A stretch of DNA of 45,514 bases from Enterococcus rivorum (GCF_001742285.1 NZ_MIEK01000026.1:1-45514); one strand, 5' to 3'. Positions 7,687 through 16,532 are shown, counted from the stretch's first letter. Made by a program: numbers and translations. The notes: a model not told the origin generated them from the sequence alone.

Positions 7687-8568
7687 ATGAAGGTTTTAGG
7701 AAAGAAAATTCGAGAAAGAAGGAAAGAAAAAAAGTTATCTCAAATAGGATTAGCAGAAGGAATCTGTACCCAAGCGACAGTTAGCAAAATTGAAAATAAA
7801 AATAGATGTGAGAGCTTGGATGTGTTTTCTTCGATTTGCTCAAAGTTAGGTTTATCTGTTTTTGAGTGCTTAGAAGAAACTTATGAACAAGAAATAGACC
7901 GGATTTTAACTAATGTGGAATACTTGTGTGAGCAAGTAAGACACAGGGAAGCTTATGAACTTATTTATCAATACAATTTAGAAGGAAAATTCATAAGTCA
8001 AACTACCAAAATAAAATTCTTATATTATCGTGGGTTAACAAGTCTTCTTGGAAAATCTAAGTATGAAGAAGCAAAAAAATATTTAAGCCAAGGCGTAAAC
8101 ATAGAAAAACAACTTAATATTTACAATATCTTAAGTATGAATGCGATTGGTATTTTATATCAGTTACAAGAAAACTGGCAACAAGCGAAGGTATATAATG
8201 AAAAAGCATACAAAATGGTTCTTGATTTTCCTGATGATGAGTTACCAGCCATCGCCTGTAAGCTATTTTATAATTTAGCAAAATATTATTCTGCAGTAAG
8301 GGATTATGAAAGAAGTATTTTTTTGTGTGATGAAGGGATTAGGCTAAGTAAAAAAGAACATACTATATTTGGATTAGATGTCCTACTCTATGAAAAAGCT
8401 TATAATGAATTTTATTTGTACGGTACCACGGAAAGCTACAAATTCGCTTATTATTTTTCAGAATTTGCCAATCGTGAGGGCATGAAAAAGTTTTTAGAAA
8501 AAGAATTTAAAAAATATAATATTGAGTTGGAAAGACAGGTTTACTACTACCATAGTACTTGTTATTGA
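7687..8568 (+). CDS. PlcR/Rgg-like HTH-TPR regulator, paralogue 3, extended C-terminus
   Basis: 293 residues, 12 longer than most of its neighbours. Where the others stop after NI(E/Q)L, this one continues with ERQVYYYHSTCY, so the ancestral stop codon was probably lost. A strong AGGAGG precedes the ATG. Its HTH (KIRERRKEKKLSQIGLAEG) is nearly the same as that of paralogue 5, and it has the VFSSIC and FECLEE features of the paralogue 2-5 subgroup. TPR-like segments include AYELIYQY, YYRGLTSLLGKS, IGILYQLQENWQQAKVYNEK and SIFLCDEGIRLSK. The aromatic tail could alter peptide binding or dimerisation; that is speculation. Confidence 0.85.
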   Translation: MKVLGKKIRERRKEKKLSQIGLAEGICTQATVSKIENKNRCESLDVFSSICSKLGLSVFECLEETYEQEIDRILTNVEYLCEQVRHREAYELIYQYNLEGKFISQTTKIKFLYYRGLTSLLGKSKYEEAKKYLSQGVNIEKQLNIYNILSMNAIGILYQLQENWQQAKVYNEKAYKMVLDFPDDELPAIACKLFYNLAKYYSAVRDYERSIFLCDEGIRLSKKEHTIFGLDVLLYEKAYNEFYLYGTTESYKFAYYFSEFANREGMKKFLEKEFKKYNIELERQVYYYHSTCY

Positions 8569-8690
8569 ACCAAAACTATTGATTGAAATAAGTCAATCAT
8601 TACAAACTAATAAAGTCAGAATTCTTTAGGTCAGACATAAATTAAAAAGGAGGAAACAATCTAAATAATTAATAGTTGGGAGAACTTAAA

Positions 8691-9536
8691 TTGAAGGTAT
8701 TAGGGGAAAAAATTCAGCAAGCAAGAAAAATGCACCGACTATCACAATCAGCCTTAGCAGCAGGAATTTGTACGCAAGCGACAATCAGTAAAATTGAAAA
8801 TAAGAATAGGTGTGAAAGTTTAGACGTTTTTTCTTCTATTTGTTCAAAATTAGAATTATCTGTTTTTGAGTGCTTAGAAGAATCTTATGAACAAGAAACA
8901 GAACGGATTTTAACGGTTGTTGAAAAATTACGTGAGCAATTAAGAGCCTACGAAGCGCATGAAATTCTGGAAGAATATAATTTCAAAGAAGATAAATTGA
9001 GTTATTTTACTAAAACTAAATTTCTATACTACAAAGGCTCAACTTCGTTGCTTGGGAAATCTGATTTTGAAGGAGCAATAGCATATTTAAAACAGGTAGT
9101 TAGGATGAAGAACAAAACAAATATTTATCATATATTGAGTATGAATGCCATTGGGGTTTCTTATGAACTGCAAGGAAAGTATCGAGAGGCAGCTAAATAT
9201 AATGAGAAAGCGTATCAGATGCTGAATGATTTTCCTGATGATGAGTTACCAGTTGTAGCTAGTCGGTTATTTTATAATTTAGCAAAATATTATTCTTCTT
9301 TAAAAGATTACGAGCGAAGCATTGAACTGTGTGAAGAAGGGATAAAATTATGTAAACGCAAGAATACTATCATGGGAGTAGATGTTTTACTCTATGAAAA
9401 AGCCTATAATGAATATCATTTAAATGGAGCTATTGAAGGCTACAAATTAGCGTACTATTTTACAGACTTTATGAATCACAAAGTCTTGATGGAAACAATT
9501 AAGAAAAATATGAAGGAATACAATATTCAGCTTTAA
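8691..9536 (+). CDS. PlcR/Rgg-like HTH-TPR regulator, paralogue 4, TTG start
   Basis: 281 residues if translation begins at TTG 8691. GGGAGAA lies 6 bases upstream, and this start aligns with the paralogues (LKVLGEKIQQARKMHRLSQ). The in-frame TTG at 8676 overlaps the ribosome site and is unlikely. HTH core SKIENKNRCESLDVF; helical part with AHEILEEY, YYKGSTSLLGKS, IGVSYELQGKYREAAKYNEK and SIELCEEGIKLCK. A mosaic structure is visible: the N-terminal half resembles paralogue 3 while the C-terminal ~60 residues match paralogue 2. The 122 bases before it hold a small hairpin (TGATTGA/TCAATCA) and an orphan AAGGAGG followed by no start codon. This looks like a lost reading frame. Confidence 0.85.
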   Translation: MKVLGEKIQQARKMHRLSQSALAAGICTQATISKIENKNRCESLDVFSSICSKLELSVFECLEESYEQETERILTVVEKLREQLRAYEAHEILEEYNFKEDKLSYFTKTKFLYYKGSTSLLGKSDFEGAIAYLKQVVRMKNKTNIYHILSMNAIGVSYELQGKYREAAKYNEKAYQMLNDFPDDELPVVASRLFYNLAKYYSSLKDYERSIELCEEGIKLCKRKNTIMGVDVLLYEKAYNEYHLNGAIEGYKLAYYFTDFMNHKVLMETIKKNMKEYNIQL

Positions 9537-9606
9537 GAAGAGTCATTTTACATAACGCTAGATAAGGAGCTATAATCTCACTATTTTAAAAAGTAGGAGG
9601 AGTTTA

Positions 9607-10452
9607 ATGGAGGTTTTAGGTAAGAAAATTCGAGAAAGAAGGAAAGAAAAAAAGTTATCTCAAATTGAATTAGCAGCAGGAATTTGTACCCAAGCGACCG
9701 TCAGTAAAATTGAATGCAAGAATAGATGTGAGAGCCTAGATGTGTTTTCTTCGATTTGCGCAAAGTTAGGTTTGTCTGTTTTTGAATGCTTAGAAGAAAC
9801 GTATGAACAAGAAATAATCAGTTTATTAGATCATGTAGAAAATCTATCTGAAGTAGTAAAACATAAAGAAGCTTATGAAATTTTCAGTAAATATGAAGTT
9901 GATGTAGAGAAGTTAAATCCTTTTATTCAGACAAAATATTTCTATTATAAAGGAAGTACATCGCTACTTGGGGCATCCCTTTTTGAAGAGGCGCTAGTAT
10001 ATTTAGAACAGGGCATTATTATAAAAAATGAACCGACAATTTATAACATATTGAGCATGAATGCTATTGGTATTCACTATGAATTACAAGAGAAATTCGA
10101 TAAAGCAAGAGGCTATAATGAGAGAGCTTACAAGATGATTAGGGAAATTTCTGAGAGGGAGTTACCACTAGTGGCATGCAAACTATTTTTTAATTTAGCT
10201 AAATTTTATTCTTCGTTGAAAGATTATAAAAGAAGTATTCAATTATGCAATCAAGGAATTAATTTATGTAAAAGTAAAAATTCTATTACATTGCTTGATA
10301 ATCTTCTATACGAAAAAGCGTATAATGAATATTTTTTAACTGGCGAGACTGAAGGGTATCGAATCGCCTATTATTTTACAAAATTTGTAAACCATGAGTA
10401 TATGATGAATTGTATAAAAAAAGATATGAAAGATTATCAAATTAAGCTATAG
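9607..10452 (+). CDS. PlcR/Rgg-like HTH-TPR regulator, paralogue 5
   Basis: 281 residues, ATG with AGGAGG upstream. Its first ~70 residues are nearly identical to paralogue 3 (KKIRERRKEKKLSQ; FECLEETYEQEI). One notable change: SKIECKNRC has Cys where the other copies have Asn, adding a cysteine at the end of the recognition-helix region. TPR-like parts: AYEIFSKY, YYKGSTSLLGAS, IGIHYELQEKFDKARGYNER, SIQLCNQGINLCK. The 70-base leader resembles that of paralogue 3 over most of its length, so gene end + spacer + gene start was duplicated as a block. The C-terminus reads MKDYQIKL. Confidence 0.85.
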   Translation: MEVLGKKIRERRKEKKLSQIELAAGICTQATVSKIECKNRCESLDVFSSICAKLGLSVFECLEETYEQEIISLLDHVENLSEVVKHKEAYEIFSKYEVDVEKLNPFIQTKYFYYKGSTSLLGASLFEEALVYLEQGIIIKNEPTIYNILSMNAIGIHYELQEKFDKARGYNERAYKMIREISERELPLVACKLFFNLAKFYSSLKDYKRSIQLCNQGINLCKSKNSITLLDNLLYEKAYNEYFLTGETEGYRIAYYFTKFVNHEYMMNCIKKDMKDYQIKL

Positions 10453-10469
10453 GGTGGTGTAGAGAGTAT

Positions 10470-11321
10470 ATGGAAATTTTAGGAAATAAATTTCGGGAAG
10501 CGAGAAAAAGAAAGCGGTTGTCTCAAACAGCCCTTGCAGCAGGAATCTGCACCCAAGCGACCGTTAGTAAAATAGAAAATAAGAATAGGTGTGAGAGTCT
10601 AGATATTTTTTATTCTCTTTGTACAAAATTAGACATTTTAGTTGAAGAATACTTGGTGGAGAATGAAGAGCAAGAGTTAACCAAAATTTTGGATGATGTG
10701 GAATATCTTTGTAATAATAACAAATGTAAAGAAGCATTCGAGCTACTCGAATGCTATGGGGATAAGGATGTAGTTAACTTAAGCAATGATTTAGCAGTTC
10801 GATATCTTTATTATAAGGGAAGAACTAGTTCAAATGGTATGTCATATTATAAACAAGGTTTGGCTTACTTAAATCAAGCCAAGAGCTTGTCGAAAAAAAC
10901 TAGTGTTTACAGCTTATTAATTGAAAATGCAATTGCTGCAACCTATATGTTAAACGGAGAAGGCTTGAAAAAAGCGCAGCTTCATTTTGAAAGAATTAAT
11001 CAAATGCTTCAAGAATTTTCTGAAGAATTGCTTCCGCCTATAATATGTGGACTTTATTATAATTTAGCAAAGTACTTTTCTGAATTAAAAGAATATCAAA
11101 AAAGTATAGATTTATGCAATGCAGGAATTAGGATCAATAAACGGACAAATTCAAATGTTTATTTGGTCTTTTTATTATACGAAAAAGCTTACAATGAATT
11201 TTATTTGGATGGAACTGAAGAAGGCTATCGCATTGCCTATTACATGTCAGAATTCATTAACCATGAATATATATTGGGCTGTATAAAAAAAGACATGAAT
11301 AAATATAATATTGAGCTTTGA
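10470..11321 (+). CDS. PlcR/Rgg-like HTH-TPR regulator, paralogue 6
   Basis: 283 residues, first of a second subgroup (paralogues 6-8) marked by GNKFREARK at the N-terminus and IFYSLC in place of VFSSIC. The start is only 17 bases after the preceding stop, and the ribosome site (GAGAG close to the ATG) is poor, so translation probably depends on coupling to paralogue 5. The extra residues include the stretch around MLNGEGLKKAQ, which alters one inter-helix loop. TPR-like segments: AFELLECY, YYKGRTSSNGMS, SIDLCNAGIRINK. C-terminus MNKYNIEL. Confidence 0.85.
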   Translation: MEILGNKFREARKRKRLSQTALAAGICTQATVSKIENKNRCESLDIFYSLCTKLDILVEEYLVENEEQELTKILDDVEYLCNNNKCKEAFELLECYGDKDVVNLSNDLAVRYLYYKGRTSSNGMSYYKQGLAYLNQAKSLSKKTSVYSLLIENAIAATYMLNGEGLKKAQLHFERINQMLQEFSEELLPPIICGLYYNLAKYFSELKEYQKSIDLCNAGIRINKRTNSNVYLVFLLYEKAYNEFYLDGTEEGYRIAYYMSEFINHEYILGCIKKDMNKYNIEL

Positions 11322-11367
11322 ATCTATAAGTGGAGGTTGACTTTTGTATGAATAAGGAGGCAAGCGC

Positions 11368-12213
11368 ATGAAGGTATTAGGAAATAAATTTCGGGAAGCT
11401 AGAAAAAATCAGCGGTTATCTCAAACTGTACTGGCAGCAGGAATCTGTACCCAAGCGACTGTTAGCAAAATTGAAAATAAAAATAGGTGTGAAAGCCTAG
11501 ATATTTTTTATTCTTTATGTTCAAAGCTTAACGTAAAAGTGAATGACTATTTAGCAGATAATACGGAGCAAGAATTAGAATCTTTATTGGAGCAAGTTGA
11601 GGAACTTTGCAATCTTTTTAATTACAAAGAAGCCTATGAGCGTTTAAACAATTATCCTGTTGATTTAGAGGGAATGGCTACTGATTTAGCAGTCAAATAT
11701 TTTTATTATAAAGGAACTACTAGTGCAATAGGGATGGAAAATTTTGAAGACGCCTTGGCCAATTTAAATCAAGCTGAGTCGATAAATAGGAAATCTGATT
11801 TTTATAGTATATTAATAATAAATAGTATTGCTGTGACGTATATCCTTAGTGAAGGACTTGAAAAATCTCAACCGTATTTTGAGAAAACCTATCAAATGCT
11901 TCAAGAATATCCCAAAAATAAATTATCCGCTAACGCTGCGATTCTCTATTATCGTTTAGCAAAATACTATTCAAAAATAAAAGCGTATCAAAAAAGCATT
12001 CAATTATGTGATAAGGGAATCCAACTATGTAAGGAAGCCAGTTCTAATAGTTGTTTGGATTTATTACTCTATGAAAAAGCTTACAACGAATACTTTTTGA
12101 ATGGAACGAAAGAATGGTACAAAATCGCTTATTACTTTACTGATTTTATTAATCACGAAGAAATGATGAAATACATTAAACAAGACATTGCAAAATACAA
12201 AGTCGAATTATGA
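11368..12213 (+). CDS. PlcR/Rgg-like HTH-TPR regulator, paralogue 7
   Basis: 281 residues with AAGGAGG 7 bases before the ATG. A tiny reading frame (11348-11371, MNKEASA) with its own TGGAGG site ends in ATGA, overlapping this start codon, so it may couple translation to ribosomes loading just upstream. HTH NKFREARKNQRLSQTVLAAG and SKIENKNRCESLDIF. TPR-like segments: AYERLNNY, YYKGTTSAIGME, SIQLCDKGIQLCK. It shares the ILSEGLEKSQPYFEKTYQML pattern with paralogue 8. C-terminus IAKYKVEL. Confidence 0.85.
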   Translation: MKVLGNKFREARKNQRLSQTVLAAGICTQATVSKIENKNRCESLDIFYSLCSKLNVKVNDYLADNTEQELESLLEQVEELCNLFNYKEAYERLNNYPVDLEGMATDLAVKYFYYKGTTSAIGMENFEDALANLNQAESINRKSDFYSILIINSIAVTYILSEGLEKSQPYFEKTYQMLQEYPKNKLSANAAILYYRLAKYYSKIKAYQKSIQLCDKGIQLCKEASSNSCLDLLLYEKAYNEYFLNGTKEWYKIAYYFTDFINHEEMMKYIKQDIAKYKVEL

Positions 12214-12228
12214 AGAGGGGAGGAGAAA

Positions 12229-13074
12229 ATGAAGGTTTTAGGAAATAAATTTCGGGAAGCTAGAAAAAAGCAACGGTTATCTCAAACAGCACTGGCAGCA
12301 GGAATTTGCACCCAAACCACCGTTAGCAAAATCGAAAATAGAAACAGGTGTGAAAGTCTAGATATTTTTTATTCTCTTTGTTTAAAATTAGGTGTAGCGG
12401 TAAATGATTACTTAGCGGAAAATAAGGAGCAAGAATTAGAGCGAATCCTTGATGAGGTAGAAGTGTTGTGCATTGGTTTTAAGCCTGAGTTAGGGTATAA
12501 GATGCTTTCTAATTATTTCGTAGATGTTAGTCAATTGCCAGATTCTTTGGCAATTAAGTATTTCTATTATATGGGGGCAACAAGAACACTAAGCATGAAC
12601 GGTTTTAAAGAAGCACTTTTTTATTTAAGCCAAGCTGAGAAACTAATCCAGAAAAATAACATATATAACATAATGAGTACTAACGCTATTGGGATAACTT
12701 ATCTATTGAGTGAAAGTATGGAAAAGGCTCAGCCATATTTTGAAAAGGCCAATCAAATGCTTCAAGAATTCCCCGAAGACGCACTACCTGCTATCGCTTG
12801 TGGTCTCTATTATAATTTAGCAAAATATTATTCTGAACTGAAAGAATATCAGAAAAGTATTGAACTTTGTGACGCGGGTATTAAGTTAAGCAGGAAAGAA
12901 GAGACAAATATCTACTTAGATGCGCTACTTTATGAGAAGGCCTACAACGAATTCTATTTAAATGGAACAGCGGAAAGCTATAAAACGGCCTACTATTTTA
13001 CACGTTTTATTGAAAATCAACATATTTTGGGTCATGTCATAAAGGACATGGAGAGATATGACATTGCATTATAA
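12229..13074 (+). CDS. PlcR/Rgg-like HTH-TPR regulator, paralogue 8
   Basis: 281 residues, the last of the array, 15 bases after paralogue 7 with GGGGAGGAG before its ATG. HTH NKFREARKKQRLSQTALAAG; the recognition region reads CTQTTVSKIENRNRC, with Thr for Ala and Arg for Lys relative to the others. Changes here may alter DNA choice. TPR-like segments: GYKMLSNY, YYMGATRTLSMNG, KAQPYFEKANQMLQEF, SIELCDAGIKLSR. C-terminus MERYDIAL. The transcript ends at the shared terminator downstream. Confidence 0.85.
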   Translation: MKVLGNKFREARKKQRLSQTALAAGICTQTTVSKIENRNRCESLDIFYSLCLKLGVAVNDYLAENKEQELERILDEVEVLCIGFKPELGYKMLSNYFVDVSQLPDSLAIKYFYYMGATRTLSMNGFKEALFYLSQAEKLIQKNNIYNIMSTNAIGITYLLSESMEKAQPYFEKANQMLQEFPEDALPAIACGLYYNLAKYYSELKEYQKSIELCDAGIKLSRKEETNIYLDALLYEKAYNEFYLNGTAESYKTAYYFTRFIENQHILGHVIKDMERYDIAL

Positions 13075-13120
13075 GAGCGTATCTAAAAACTTGAATAGAT
13101 GAACGGAAATTTTCCAAATA

Positions 13121-13169
13121 AAAAAATGCAGCCTCTTTAAGTGACGATACTTTCGAGTCTGCATTTTTT
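13121..13169. terminator. Bidirectional terminator between regulator array and rnhC
   Basis: AAAAAATGCAG (13121-13131) pairs with CTGCATTTTTT (13159-13169). A and T runs on both sides serve the converging array and rnhC transcripts. Confidence 0.8.
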
Positions 13170-13179
13170 ATTTATATTT

Positions 13180-14115
13180 TTAAGAACGACTAGCTATTTT
13201 CTTAGCTTTCTCTGTATTGGCAAAATGTAACTTAGCAAATTTTCCTAACAACTCAATGCCACCTTTTTCTAACACTCTAGCTGCTAACTTATCAGCGTTA
13301 GCACCAGCGCCGGAAGGGACTTTAAATCCTAATTCAATGGATTCTTTGTCAAGTTCTTCTAAAAACGCCGCGCGACTAATAATTGAGGCTGCTGCAACAG
13401 CCATGTGGTATTGTTCTCCTTTTGTAACGAAATATAGCTTTTCTTGCACTTGGTGTTGTTCTGATTTTACATATTTGCGATAATTTGCTTCTGGCGTAAA
13501 CTGATCTATTAAAATCGCTTCTGGTTTTTCAGGAGCTAATTCTTTCAATAAAAGAAAAATTGCCTGATTGTGTAGAGCGACTTTCATATGAACGGCATTG
13601 TATTTCGGTTGAATTTGGTTATATTTTTCTGGTTCTACAATCAACAATTTGTAAGGAATGGTTTCTTTTATAACCGCAGACAATGTAACAATTTGCGGAT
13701 CTGTTAATTCTTTGGAATCTTTGACTCCCAATGCTTTCAGCTTTGCAACCATCGTTTTGTCCACATAGGCAGCACAAACGGTTACAGGGCCAAAATAACT
13801 GCCATTTCCTACTTCGTCACTTCCTAAAACAGAGAGTTGACTAAAGTTTGCTGGTAAAGTAGTCGCAGATTTTCCGCCGTTGCTTTTTTTTGTTTTTGGC
13901 TTAGAAGGTGTTCCTTCCCACAAAGCGGCTTCTCTTTCTGCATCGACACCTTGAAACATTACTTTTCCAGAATTATACGCAGTAATCGTCGTCATACCAA
14001 TTCGAGCAACGAAATTAGTATATGGTACTACTTTATCTAAACGGTAATTCCCATAGTAATCCGCTATTTTTTTCATTGTAGTACTATCCACTTTAATCAC
14101 TTGATTTTGACTCAT
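13180..14115 (-). CDS. rnhC: Ribonuclease HIII
   Basis: 311 residues, the usual length. It cleaves the RNA strand of RNA-DNA hybrids. An N-terminal substrate-binding domain (~1-75) with DSTTMKKIADYYG leads to the RNase HII-like catalytic domain. The catalytic motif is GSDEVGNGSYFGPV (Asp-Glu of the active site), followed by GVKDSKELTDPQI, ILIDQF with the third acidic residue, and the later AAASIISRAAFLEEL region. The ATG at 14115 is preceded by a GAGGTC-like site. It converges with the regulator array and diverges from the rimP operon. Confidence 0.95.
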   Translation of the reverse strand: MSQNQVIKVDSTTMKKIADYYGNYRLDKVVPYTNFVARIGMTTITAYNSGKVMFQGVDAEREAALWEGTPSKPKTKKSNGGKSATTLPANFSQLSVLGSDEVGNGSYFGPVTVCAAYVDKTMVAKLKALGVKDSKELTDPQIVTLSAVIKETIPYKLLIVEPEKYNQIQPKYNAVHMKVALHNQAIFLLLKELAPEKPEAILIDQFTPEANYRKYVKSEQHQVQEKLYFVTKGEQYHMAVAAASIISRAAFLEELDKESIELGFKVPSGAGANADKLAARVLEKGGIELLGKFAKLHFANTEKAKKIASRS

Positions 14116-14313
14116 TCAAAGACCTCACTTTTTTGTTCTATTTATTAGGGGATATTCAGCATTTTGCTGTTGACGTTTCTTATCTTAAAGCAAAAGGAGT
14201 GAAAAAGAAAGCGTAGCATTAATTATTTATTCCGCATTCGCTACCATGAGGAAGAGAAAAATAAAGATATTTTTATAAATACATAAGAAAAGCAACTTAA
14301 TTCTTTCCAAAAG

Positions 14314-14342
14314 TTGAGTTTTCTAGCGCTTTATGGTATCAT
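14314..14342 (+). promoter_or_regulatory. Promoter of the rimP-nusA-infB operon
   Basis: TTGAGT (14314-14319) and TATCAT (14337-14342) are separated by exactly 17 bases. The promoter lies 27 bases upstream of the leader hairpin. The 350-base gap before rimP otherwise holds no gene. Confidence 0.75.
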
Positions 14343-14368
14343 ACATAATAGTAATGATACCAGTGAGG

Positions 14369-14397
14369 GAGTGAGCGGATTTCTGCTCACTCTTTTT
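14369..14397 (+). terminator. Leader terminator/attenuator upstream of rimP
   Basis: GAGTGAGC (14369-14376) pairs with GCTCACTC (14385-14392) and is followed by TTTTT. It lies between the operon promoter and rimP, so it must be read through for nusA expression. In Bacillus subtilis the same operon is known to be autoregulated by NusA-stimulated termination in its leader; the same logic is inferred here. Confidence 0.75.
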
Positions 14398-14465
14398 GAT
14401 GGAATGACTCAGTTATTCTAGTTTTCTAATGGATCGTTACACTAATCTCGAAGGAGGCGAAATTT

Positions 14466-14939
14466 TTGAGTAGTGTTGTGGAAACTGTCACTGAGTTAGT
14501 CACTCCCATCTTAGAAAAGCAAAATTTTGAACTTGTAGAAGTAGAGTTTGTTAAGGAAGGAAAGAATTGGTTTCTGCGTGTCTTTATAGACAAAGACGGT
14601 GGTATCGATATTGAAGAATGCGCGTTTGTTAGTGAACAACTAAGCGAGCGTTTGGATACAATTGATCCAGATCCGATTCCTCAAGCTTATTTTCTCGAAG
14701 TATCCTCACCGGGAGCAGAACGTCCATTGAAAAAAGAGAGCGATTATCAGAACGCTTTAGGAGCGTATATTCATATCTCATTGTATCAAGCAGTGGACGG
14801 AGAGAAACAATTTGAAGGAACCCTTGAAACACTTAATGAAGAACAACTAACATTAAAGATCAAAATTAAAACAAGAGAAAAAGAACTGACATTTGAACGG
14901 AAAAATATTGCTAAAGCTCGTTTAGCGATTCAATTTTAA
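14466..14939 (+). CDS. rimP: Ribosome maturation factor RimP
   Basis: 157 residues beginning at TTG 14466, with AGGAGGCG upstream. No better start exists, and the N-terminal sequence [15 protein letters not shown] is the normal one. RimP binds the 30S subunit and helps late maturation. Family motifs: [37 protein letters not shown] and the SPGAERPL signature near residue 80, followed by an SH3-like C-terminal domain ending KARLAIQF. First gene of the nusA operon. Confidence 0.95.
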   Translation: MSSVVETVTELVTPILEKQNFELVEVEFVKEGKNWFLRVFIDKDGGIDIEECAFVSEQLSERLDTIDPDPIPQAYFLEVSSPGAERPLKKESDYQNALGAYIHISLYQAVDGEKQFEGTLETLNEEQLTLKIKIKTREKELTFERKNIAKARLAIQF

Positions 14940-15032
14940 AAACAAGTTCTAACGGGTACTCTCGATTATTTAGATAATCGAGAAACAGCTCGTTCAGCTT
15001 TCAATAAAAACGTAGGAGGAAGAGGTAAAAAA

Positions 15033-16211
15033 ATGGGCAAAGAAATGTTAAACGCATTAGATACACTAGAAGCTGAAAAAGGTATTTCTAAGGAGATTGT
15101 GATTGAAGCGTTGGAAGCTGCGTTAGTTTCTGCATACAAAAGACATTACGGACAGGCAACAAACGTGGAGGTAGAATTTGAACCTAAAAAAGGAAACATC
15201 CATGTTTATGCTGTGAAAGAAGTGACAGAAGAAGTATTTGATTCTCAATTGGAAGTTTCATTAAAAGATGCGATGGCAGTTAACAAAGCATATGAACTTG
15301 GAGATAAAATTCGTTTTGAAGTAACACCGAAAGATTTTGGACGAATTGCTGCTCAAACAGCGAAACAAGTTATTTTGCAACGTGTTCGTGAAGCGGAAAG
15401 AACCATTATCTACAACGAGTTTAGCGAATATGAAAATGATATTATGCAAGGGATTGTTGAACGACAAGATCGCCGTTACATTTATGTGAACTTAGGTAAA
15501 ATAGAAGCGGTGTTGTCTAAGCAAGATCAAATGCCAAATGAATTTTATCAACCTCACGATCGCATTAAAGTTTATGTATCTAAAGTAGAAAATACGTCTA
15601 AAGGACCACAAGTTTTTGTTAGCCGTAGTCATCCAGATTTACTGCGCCGCTTATTTGAACAAGAAATTCCAGAAGTTTATGATGGAATTGTTGAAATTGT
15701 TAGTGTGGCTCGTGAAGCGGGAGATCGCTCAAAAGTAGCAGTACGTTCTAACGATGCGAACATAGATCCAGTGGGTACTTGTGTAGGACCAAAAGGACAA
15801 AGGGTTCAAGCGATTGTGAATGAACTAAAAGGTGAAAATATGGACATTGTTGAATGGAATGAAGATCCAGCTATTTTCATTAGCAATGCGTTAAATCCAG
15901 CACAAGTTGTAGATGTTATTTTTGACCCAACGAATAGCAAAGCTTGTACGGTGGTAGTACCAGATTATCAACTATCTTTAGCTATTGGAAAACGTGGGCA
16001 AAACGCCCGTCTAGCTGCTAAATTAACTGGCTTTAAAGTAGACATTAAATCAGAGTCAGACATGGAAGACTACTACGCAAAACAAGAAGAAACTGAATAC
16101 CGTGAAGAGGCAGAAGAAGCTTACGATGAAGCGATTGTGGCATCTGATATGACTGAAGATGATTATGAGAACGTTGCTTTTGAAGAAAAATCAGAAGAAA
16201 ACGAAGAATAA
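15033..16211 (+). CDS. nusA: Transcription factor NusA
   Basis: 392 residues with AGGAGGAAG before the ATG. Order of domains: N-terminal RNA polymerase-binding domain (residues 1-~125), S1 domain (from about 135, IMQGIVERQDRRYIYVNLG), and two KH domains (VGPKGQRVQAIVNELKGE and LAIGKRGQNARLAAKLTG). The C-terminus is a short acidic tail rich in Glu/Asp/Tyr (from MEDYYAKQEE), without the acidic repeats of E. coli, as normal in Firmicutes. NusA acts in pausing, termination and antitermination, and probably autoregulates this operon through its leader. Confidence 0.97.
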   Translation: MGKEMLNALDTLEAEKGISKEIVIEALEAALVSAYKRHYGQATNVEVEFEPKKGNIHVYAVKEVTEEVFDSQLEVSLKDAMAVNKAYELGDKIRFEVTPKDFGRIAAQTAKQVILQRVREAERTIIYNEFSEYENDIMQGIVERQDRRYIYVNLGKIEAVLSKQDQMPNEFYQPHDRIKVYVSKVENTSKGPQVFVSRSHPDLLRRLFEQEIPEVYDGIVEIVSVAREAGDRSKVAVRSNDANIDPVGTCVGPKGQRVQAIVNELKGENMDIVEWNEDPAIFISNALNPAQVVDVIFDPTNSKACTVVVPDYQLSLAIGKRGQNARLAAKLTGFKVDIKSESDMEDYYAKQEETEYREEAEEAYDEAIVASDMTEDDYENVAFEEKSEENEE

Positions 16212-16235
16212 ACGAAGCGTTTTGGAGGGGATTAA

Positions 16236-16532
16236 ATGAAAAAAAGAAAAATTCCAATGCGTAAATCTGTTGTTTCAGGTGAAATGAAACCTAAAAAAGA
16301 ATTAGTTCGGATTACTCGTTCCAAAGAAGGCGAAGTAACCATCGATTCAAGTGGAAAAATGCCTGGTCGAGGTGCGTATATTTCTCTTGAGCCAAAAGAA
16401 GTACAAGAAGCTTGGGACAAACATATTTTAGATCGTGTACTAGAAACAACGTTGAGTGATACTTTTTATCAAGAACTATTAGACTATGTTGAACATCAAA
16501 AAGCACGTAAAGAGTTGTTTGGTAATGAATAA
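16236..16532 (+). CDS. ylxR: YlxR/RnpM family RNA-binding protein
   Basis: 98 residues, basic. Signature MRKSVVSGEMKPKKELVRI and GRGAYIS near the middle are typical of the YlxR family, RNA-binding proteins reported to modulate RNase P. TTGGAGGGG precedes the ATG. It overlaps the next gene by 8 bases, suggesting coupled translation. It is part of the conserved nusA-ylxR-ylxQ-infB block. Confidence 0.92.
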   Translation: MKKRKIPMRKSVVSGEMKPKKELVRITRSKEGEVTIDSSGKMPGRGAYISLEPKEVQEAWDKHILDRVLETTLSDTFYQELLDYVEHQKARKELFGNE

